Assembly: GCA_021831005.1 (NCBI GenBank)
Contig: JAKBNO010000116.1
Coordinates: 1-19,693, forward strand
Direction: 5' to 3'
Source of the DNA: Thermoplasmata archaeon
Lineage (GTDB): Archaea > Thermoplasmatota > Thermoplasmata > Thermoplasmatales > GCA-001856825
Length of the DNA: 19,693 bases
The notes below the pieces were generated by a model, which was given only the letters and a program-made list of their open reading frames with translations, did no database searches and was not told the origin of the DNA. Shown here piece by piece: positions 15,365 to 19,693 of the stretch; position 1 is the stretch's first letter; every line of letters starts with the position of its first letter. The translations under genes were made by a program, and so were the position numbers.

Positions 15365-16156
15365 TCAAAATAGAGTCGTCTGACCCGTCTTAACGGTCCA
15401 ATCGACCGGTTCCAGTCCCGATACTCTCCTGAACAGATTGACGGTTGCAGGTCCAAAACCCTGGAAATGATTGTTGCTCAAGACATACGCATGCTTGATC
15501 ATCTCTTCCTTTCCCTTCATTTCTTTTGCCCAGTACTCAATTTCCTTGGACCTATCCCTTAATACTTTCCCGAATTCTTCTTCGTTGATCGTTCGATCGC
15601 CTACCAGTCTTAGATATACGGAATCCGTAGTGATGACCGGCGGAACTTTTGCATAGGGAATCTCCGCCCACGCAAGGCACACCTTGTTCTCCCTCAGTGT
15701 AAAAAAAGTATCGTCTACAAACCACGAGTTGTGCCTGAACTCCACCGCATACCTAAAATCGGAAGGCAACTCCTCGACAAGGGATTTCAAATTCTTGTAT
15801 CCCTCCTGAAAAGAAAGTGAAGGGGGGAGTTGGATCAGGATCATTGCAAGATTTTCTTCTAGCTTGCCGATGGCGTCGATAAAACTCCTCGCCTCGTTGA
15901 CCGCACTTCTTAGTCGAAGATCGTGAGTCACCGTCTGGGGCATCTTGGCGGTGAAAGAAAAATTCGATGGCACAGAACTCTTCCATTTCTCCACTGTGCT
16001 CGCTTCTGGTATCCCATAGAAGCTCGAATCAATCTCCACCAGATCGAAAATCCTAGAATACAGCTTAAGAAAATCAGAGGATTTCGTACCCGGTGGGTAA
16101 AATGGTCCGACCCACTGACCATAGCTCCAGCCTGAACAGCCGGTCCTTATTTCCAT
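15365..16156 (-). CDS. DUF72 family protein (YecE-like)
   Basis: Soluble protein of 263 residues with the DUF72 TIM-barrel pattern. It has GCSGWSYGQWVGPFYPPG at the start, then VEIDSSFYGIP, FTAKMPQTVTHDLRL, the 'LIQLPPS' strand, RYAVEFRHNSW, YLRLVGDR and YVLSNNHFQGFGP near the end. This order is characteristic of the family. The biochemical function is unknown. ATG 16156 is preferred over the longer start at 16198: a TATA box (TTATTAA, complement of 16180-16186) is centred 27 nt upstream and the conserved region begins at residue 5. It is convergent with the KaiC-like gene and divergent from the MFS gene. Confidence 0.9.
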   Translation of the reverse strand: MEIRTGCSGWSYGQWVGPFYPPGTKSSDFLKLYSRIFDLVEIDSSFYGIPEASTVEKWKSSVPSNFSFTAKMPQTVTHDLRLRSAVNEARSFIDAIGKLEENLAMILIQLPPSLSFQEGYKNLKSLVEELPSDFRYAVEFRHNSWFVDDTFFTLRENKVCLAWAEIPYAKVPPVITTDSVYLRLVGDRTINEEEFGKVLRDRSKEIEYWAKEMKGKEEMIKHAYVLSNNHFQGFGPATVNLFRRVSGLEPVDWTVKTGQTTLF

Positions 16157-16179
16157 TACAGGAATCAAAGCGAAGATTG

Positions 16180-16186
16180 TTAATAA
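16180..16186 (-). promoter_or_regulatory. TATA box of the DUF72 gene
   Basis: TTATTAA on the complement, centred 27 nt before the ATG at 16156. Decides the start codon and implies a leaderless message. Confidence 0.5.
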
Positions 16187-16274
16187 GGTTAATTCCACCG
16201 GCTCAACTTCGTGTTGGTATTACTGTCGATCCGTGTTAATTAGCACTCTTGATTGAGAAAAAGAGGGGAGGCAA

Positions 16275-16308
16275 TTTTGTAAATACTCCATCGAAATTCA
16301 GATGGAGT
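16275..16308 (+). promoter_or_regulatory. MFS gene promoter with an operator-like inverted repeat
   Basis: TTTTGTAAATA at 16275-16285 is a possible TATA box. It is followed by a perfect inverted repeat, ACTCCATC (16285-16292) and GATGGAGT (16301-16308), with an 8-nt spacer. The repeat would lie between the TATA box and the expected transcription start near 16307, a classic place for a repressor. The MFS ATG is at 16339. Confidence 0.45.
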
Positions 16309-16338
16309 TCCAGTAATCGTTGAGGTTCGAAATTTACT

Positions 16339-17538
16339 ATGGCAGAATCTTTGAGCAAACGTGGTTACGTCGTTCTTGTAGCTGCCATTATCGGTTACAT
16401 GGGAAGTTTCGGATACGCTTATGCAATCATTTCTCCAATCCTTGTTCCCATCTCAACGCAATTCAACGTATCAGAAACCACCGCATCTCTTACGGCAACG
16501 GTTATGTTCATGGGTGCAGCCATTTTCGCCTTCCCCGGGGGAATGATCGTAGATAGATGGGGTCTAAAAAAAGCGACAGTATTTGGACAAGGCTTCTTGC
16601 TGATCGGTTGGCTCGTTTCCTTCATCTCAATAGACTTTCCAGAATTTCTGATCGGGAGATTTATCATCGGATTGGGTGGAACAATCATAGGGATCGGCGG
16701 GGCTACCTCCGTCGTCCAGTGGTTCGCTCCACAAAAAAGAATGATTCCAATGGGACTATGGAGCGCATGCCTACCGATAGGAATCGCGTGGGGAGAAATT
16801 CTTGCTGGAGCAATTGTTTCTCGCGCAGGATGGAGAACGGCAGTATTCGCAGGAATCATTATCACTATAGCCTGCCTTCTGCTTGTTGCTGCTTTGGTTA
16901 AGTCGGGGCCGGTAAAAGAAACGACCAACCAATCAAATCAAACGAACTCCAAAAACGGGAGCAATTTCATAGACGGAGTAGTGAAAAATAAGGAAGTTTG
17001 GAAATTCAATATTGCGCTCATCCTTGGTTTCATTCCGCTTATGACAATTACGACTTACTGGGTCGCGTGGTTAATGAACAACAAGGGGTTAGGATCGGTG
17101 CTGCTGTCCAGTTCGGTCACCTCTTTGATCGGAATTGCAGGCATCTTTGGCGCGATGCTGGGGGGATACATAGCATCTCTGATCAAGAGGAGCAAGCCGG
17201 TCTTCATCTATCCCGCCCTCGCGGAAGCAATTGCGATTCTGCTCTTTGTATTCGCAAGGGGAATAGATTCCCTGATACTGCTCAGTATTGTGATAGGGTT
17301 GACAAGTTACATGTTGGGGACCATGCTTAACGCAATTCCTCCTCAGCTCGTCTCTTCGAAATTTATTGGTTCAGAGTATGGGATTGCAGTCATATTCTTC
17401 TATTCTGCAGGGATCGTCGGTCCCTTAATAATCGGCGATCTTTACTCGGCAAGCGGAGGGCTCATCGGTCCAGGTATTCTGATGCTATCCTTTCTAATCA
17501 CTTCTGCCTTCCTAGTGAGTATAATGAAAATCAGGTAG
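16339..17538 (+). CDS. Major facilitator superfamily transporter
   Basis: Secondary transporter of 399 residues with about 12 membrane helices in two halves, linked by a polar loop rich in Asn and Ser near 190-215. The MFS signature between helices 2 and 3 is GGMIVDRWGLKKA at 67-79. The overall pattern (early 'FGYAYAIISPILVPIS', later 'GLWSACLPIG') resembles cyanate/nitrate-type or general metabolite MFS carriers. The substrate cannot be named. An inverted repeat at the promoter suggests it is inducible. It is convergent with the EamA gene, leaving 4 nt between stop codons. Confidence 0.9.
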   Translation: MAESLSKRGYVVLVAAIIGYMGSFGYAYAIISPILVPISTQFNVSETTASLTATVMFMGAAIFAFPGGMIVDRWGLKKATVFGQGFLLIGWLVSFISIDFPEFLIGRFIIGLGGTIIGIGGATSVVQWFAPQKRMIPMGLWSACLPIGIAWGEILAGAIVSRAGWRTAVFAGIIITIACLLLVAALVKSGPVKETTNQSNQTNSKNGSNFIDGVVKNKEVWKFNIALILGFIPLMTITTYWVAWLMNNKGLGSVLLSSSVTSLIGIAGIFGAMLGGYIASLIKRSKPVFIYPALAEAIAILLFVFARGIDSLILLSIVIGLTSYMLGTMLNAIPPQLVSSKFIGSEYGIAVIFFYSAGIVGPLIIGDLYSASGGLIGPGILMLSFLITSAFLVSIMKIR

Positions 17539-17542
17539 GGGT

Positions 17543-18442
17543 TCAGTTTCTCAAGCTTCTTTCCTTATTTCTTTCTCCGTTGACTTTCCACTTCACCGTT
17601 GTCAGTGCCACAGCTACGAGCATCGTAGCTCCTCCAATTATGGTGTAAACGCTCACTGTTTCACCCAGTATTAGAACTCCGCCAACTATTCCAACCACTG
17701 GAATGAGATAGAGTTGAACGGAAACTTTTGCCACTCCTCCTTTCTCGATCATTATGTAGAACAGCATATATCCGAAGACCGTGCTCAGGAGTGAAAGATA
17801 GAGGATCGCCACCCATCCTGATAGAGGTAACCGGGAGACCTGTGCGATGAAACTCCCCGACATGAGAGGCAAGAGCATCGCCGTTCCGATCAGACCGACC
17901 CAAATGGTCAGCGCTTTAGCTCCAAACTTGGGAATGAGAGGCTTCGCAAATACTGCAAAGGTTGCGTACGAAAGTGCAGTCCCTATACCCTCGAGTATAC
18001 CAGGAATGGTGCTCGTTCCGCTAGTCTTTAAAGTTCCGAAAAACAGGATCAAAGCACCGATTAATGCGAGCACTATTGCGGCGTATATGACTCTGCCATG
18101 TTTTTCCTTTAGAAATATAGTGGAAAGTACAACGATGAATATCGGACCTAATGCGACCAGCAAAGTTTCGAGCCCAGCTCCGATGCTCCCTTCAGAATAA
18201 TTAATTGTCAGATGGTAGGCAACGACGTTTGCAAAAGAAACAAGAATCAGTCGTGGAATGTCTCTCAGGCTGATGCGAGTTTTAAGTCTTCCATACACTG
18301 GAAGCAATGCTAAAAAACCTAAACTTGCAATGAACCATCTGAGAAGGGTCAGGTTGACAGGGCTGATCATCGGTTCCAGAATTTTAATTGCAACAAAGGC
18401 AATGCCCCAGATGATGCTGAGGGTCACAAGTACCCCGTACAC
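17543..18442 (-). CDS. DMT superfamily transporter (two EamA domains)
   Basis: Membrane protein of 299 residues with about ten helices arranged as two EamA repeats (about 3-133 and 148-280). The first begins IIWGIAFVAIKIL and contains the typical LRWFIASLGF helix; the repeat junction holds LEGIGTALSYATFAVFAK. Such carriers export amino acids, metabolites or drugs; the substrate is unknown. The GTG at 18442 is the only standard start in frame, with AGGA 8 nt before it. However, the frame stays open upstream and includes a basic stretch (LRKEKSKVSR) expected before the first helix. The methyltransferase-fusion gene on the same strand ends 84 nt upstream, so both may be one operon. Confidence 0.85.
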   Translation of the reverse strand: MYGVLVTLSIIWGIAFVAIKILEPMISPVNLTLLRWFIASLGFLALLPVYGRLKTRISLRDIPRLILVSFANVVAYHLTINYSEGSIGAGLETLLVALGPIFIVVLSTIFLKEKHGRVIYAAIVLALIGALILFFGTLKTSGTSTIPGILEGIGTALSYATFAVFAKPLIPKFGAKALTIWVGLIGTAMLLPLMSGSFIAQVSRLPLSGWVAILYLSLLSTVFGYMLFYIMIEKGGVAKVSVQLYLIPVVGIVGGVLILGETVSVYTIIGGATMLVAVALTTVKWKVNGERNKERSLRN

Positions 18443-18526
18443 TCCGATTATCCTAGAAACCTTGGACTTCTCTTTTCTCAGATCAATCTTCTGTGAATTC
18501 GTAAGTGCCGTGCTCTCTTCGCTGAT

Positions 18527-19414
18527 TCATCTCACCCCTGAGTTTGCCTTCTCCATCTTTAGCAGAAACTCCTTCCTCCCAATTCCAAGACCATAGCCAC
18601 CTAGGCCTCCATCCTTACGAATCACCCTGTGGCAAGGGATGATCAAAGGAACGGGATTGGAAGCACATGCGTTTGCCACAGCCCTATCCGCCTTGGGTTC
18701 CCCTATCATCTCCGCAACTTCGTGGTACGACCGGGTCTCTCCATATGGGATCCTCAAGAGGGCAGACCAAACTCTCTTCTGGAATTCCGTTCCGTCAATA
18801 TCTAGTGGCAGATCCAAGAGTTGACCTTCGAAGTATTCCAGCACAGACTTCAGTCTCCGTCTCACGCGTTCTGAACGAACCAGCAAAGCCATAGGGTATT
18901 CCCTTCTAAGATGTGCTACGAGTGACTTTTCATCATCCGCGAGGCTCAGGGAGCATATGCCGAACTCGGTCTCCGCAACAAGGAGAAATCCAAGTTTGCA
19001 TTTCGAGATGAGGTACATTATAGTTGTCCCTTCCCCACCCTTTCTATAACTGGTTGGGGTCATCCCCAGTTTGGAAGAAGGCTCTTCGTACAGCCAACTA
19101 TGAGAATTGTACCCAGCTTGATAAATTGCTTTAGGGATAGGCACGTTGTCCTTCAGATTTTTCTTAAGTAGCTGTATTCTGCACTCTTCGGCATATTTCC
19201 TGGGAGATATTCCCATCATTTCCTTGAATGTCTTTTGGATGGTGAAACGGTTGACCTTGAATTTATCTTCCAAACCCGGAAGGGAAACATCCTCTGAAGG
19301 GTTGGAACGTATGAAATTGCATATCTGCTCCACAAGGGCAGACTTTGCGAGTTTTCGAGTCCCAAGACCAGCCACTTCCCCGTTCTTGATTGGCCCAGAA
19401 TTCGCATCCTTCAT
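18527..19414 (-). CDS. AraC-type HTH / O6-alkylguanine-DNA alkyltransferase fusion (Ada-like)
   Basis: DNA repair protein of 295 residues that should remove alkyl groups from O6-alkylguanine by suicidal transfer to its own cysteine. Residues about 25-125 form an AraC-type double helix-turn-helix region (VNRFTIQKTFKEMMGISPRKYAEE; AIYQAGYNSHSWLYEE). Residues about 133-205 are the methyltransferase N-domain, and 207-290 the active-site domain with PCHRVI at 260-265 (acceptor C261). The arrangement matches bacterial Ada without its N-terminal zinc domain, so the phosphotriester sensor is missing. A TATA-like CTTTTATTA (complement of 19434-19442) lies about 24 nt before the ATG. AraC-type regulators are rare in archaea, suggesting transfer from bacteria. 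Confidence 0.92.
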   Translation of the reverse strand: MKDANSGPIKNGEVAGLGTRKLAKSALVEQICNFIRSNPSEDVSLPGLEDKFKVNRFTIQKTFKEMMGISPRKYAEECRIQLLKKNLKDNVPIPKAIYQAGYNSHSWLYEEPSSKLGMTPTSYRKGGEGTTIMYLISKCKLGFLLVAETEFGICSLSLADDEKSLVAHLRREYPMALLVRSERVRRRLKSVLEYFEGQLLDLPLDIDGTEFQKRVWSALLRIPYGETRSYHEVAEMIGEPKADRAVANACASNPVPLIIPCHRVIRKDGGLGGYGLGIGRKEFLLKMEKANSGVR

Positions 19415-19433
19415 TGGAGGTTCAGTTCAGTAG

Positions 19434-19442
19434 TAATAAAAG
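19434..19442 (-). promoter_or_regulatory. TATA box of the Ada-like gene
   Basis: CTTTTATTA on the complement is centred about 24 nt upstream of the ATG at 19414, consistent with a leaderless message. Confidence 0.4.
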
Positions 19443-19467
19443 ACATTTTGTCGATTTCTTGACTTCT

Positions 19468-19497
19468 CTAAAGTTGAATTCAAACTTAGAATTCTAA
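19468..19497. promoter_or_regulatory. Tandem GAATTC-centred palindromes between divergent genes
   Basis: TTGAATTCAA (19474-19483) lies inside a 22-bp imperfect palindrome (19468-19489; 9 of 11 pairs). The perfect palindrome TTAGAATTCTAA (19486-19497) follows. Their centres are 13 bp apart, near the middle of the 142-bp gap between the divergent Ada-like and hydrolase genes. This fits a shared operator. Confidence 0.4.
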
Positions 19498-19522
19498 TAC
19501 CCGATCCCTGTAGATCAAAGTA

Positions 19523-19535
19523 AAAAATTATTTGG
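19523..19535 (+). promoter_or_regulatory. TATA box of the cysteine hydrolase gene
   Basis: The AT-rich run AAAAATTATTTGG is centred about 27 nt before the ATG at 19557, the spacing of a leaderless archaeal promoter. Confidence 0.4.
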
Positions 19536-19556
19536 GCAAAAACTAATCTCGTTCAC

Positions 19557-19693
19557 ATGTTTCAAAATTTGCAGGGTATGGTAAAGAGAGAGAAGAGCGC
19601 CTTAATCGTCTGGGATGTCCAGGAAGCGTTGGTTTCAATGATTTTCAATAAAGAGGAATTCCTGTCAAATCTGGTCAAGGTAGTAAATAAGGC
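19557..19693 (+). CDS. Cysteine hydrolase, isochorismatase/nicotinamidase-like (3' partial)
   Basis: Only the first 45 codons are in the window. After a short lead, KSALIVWDVQEALVSMIF matches the first strand and catalytic-Asp motif of isochorismatase-family cysteine hydrolases ('ALLVIDMQ'), with Asp in WDVQ as the expected catalytic acid. The later Lys and Cys of the triad lie outside the window, so activity (nicotinamidase, N-carbamoyl hydrolase or other) cannot be judged. ATG 19557 is chosen from the TATA spacing; the ATG seven codons downstream is an alternative. Divergent from the Ada-like gene. Confidence 0.75.
   Translation, partial: MFQNLQGMVKREKSALIVWDVQEALVSMIFNKEEFLSNLVKVVNK

Overview
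The window looks like chromosomal DNA of an acidophilic Thermoplasmata archaeon (Thermoplasma, Cuniculiplasma or a relative). This is an inference. It rests on a geranylgeranyl reductase for archaeal lipids, a KaiC-type ATPase, an archaeal presenilin-like protease, AlaX, a bacterial-type grpE-dnaK-dnaJ set, a tRNA without encoded CCA, and TATA boxes about 25 nt upstream of many start codons (leaderless transcription). No rRNA, CRISPR array, insertion sequence or prophage was seen.

Layout. Positions 1-3214 (+): a 5'-truncated site-2 protease with a sequon-rich external domain, then a geranylgeranyl reductase. 3518-4411 (-): presenilin/SPP-like protease. 4590-5141 (+): DUF1579-like small protein. 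5331-8785 (+): grpE-dnaK-dnaJ operon. 8776-10373 (-): heme O synthase gene ctaB overlapping alaX by ATGA. Its promoter contains a 26-bp near-perfect palindrome. 10457-10528 (+): tRNA-Ala(GGC) with G3:U70, the tRNA that AlaX proofreads. 10770-12020 (+): DEAD-box helicase. 12207-12569 (+): RidA. 12595-12814 (-): a small frameshifted gene not called by simple ORF finding. 12840-13541 (-): DUF998-like membrane protein. 13618-14137 (-): several decayed coding remnants. 14227-15300 (+): KaiC-like ATPase with an extra N-terminal domain. 15365-16156 (-): DUF72. 16339-17538 (+): MFS transporter with an inverted repeat at its promoter. 17543-19414 (-): EamA transporter downstream of an AraC-HTH/O6-alkylguanine-DNA methyltransferase fusion. 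19557-end (+): start of a cysteine hydrolase (isochorismatase-like), divergent from the fusion gene across two tandem GAATTC-centred palindromes.

Most of the window is housekeeping: proteostasis (GrpE/DnaK/DnaJ, two membrane proteases), membrane lipid and heme synthesis, translation quality control, RNA remodelling and transport. I see no clear new multi-gene system. The most interesting items are the operator-like palindromes at three promoters, the N-terminally extended KaiC protein, the Ada-like fusion, the Asp-for-Cys change in AlaX, and the decayed or frameshifted small genes in 12.6-14.1 kb.
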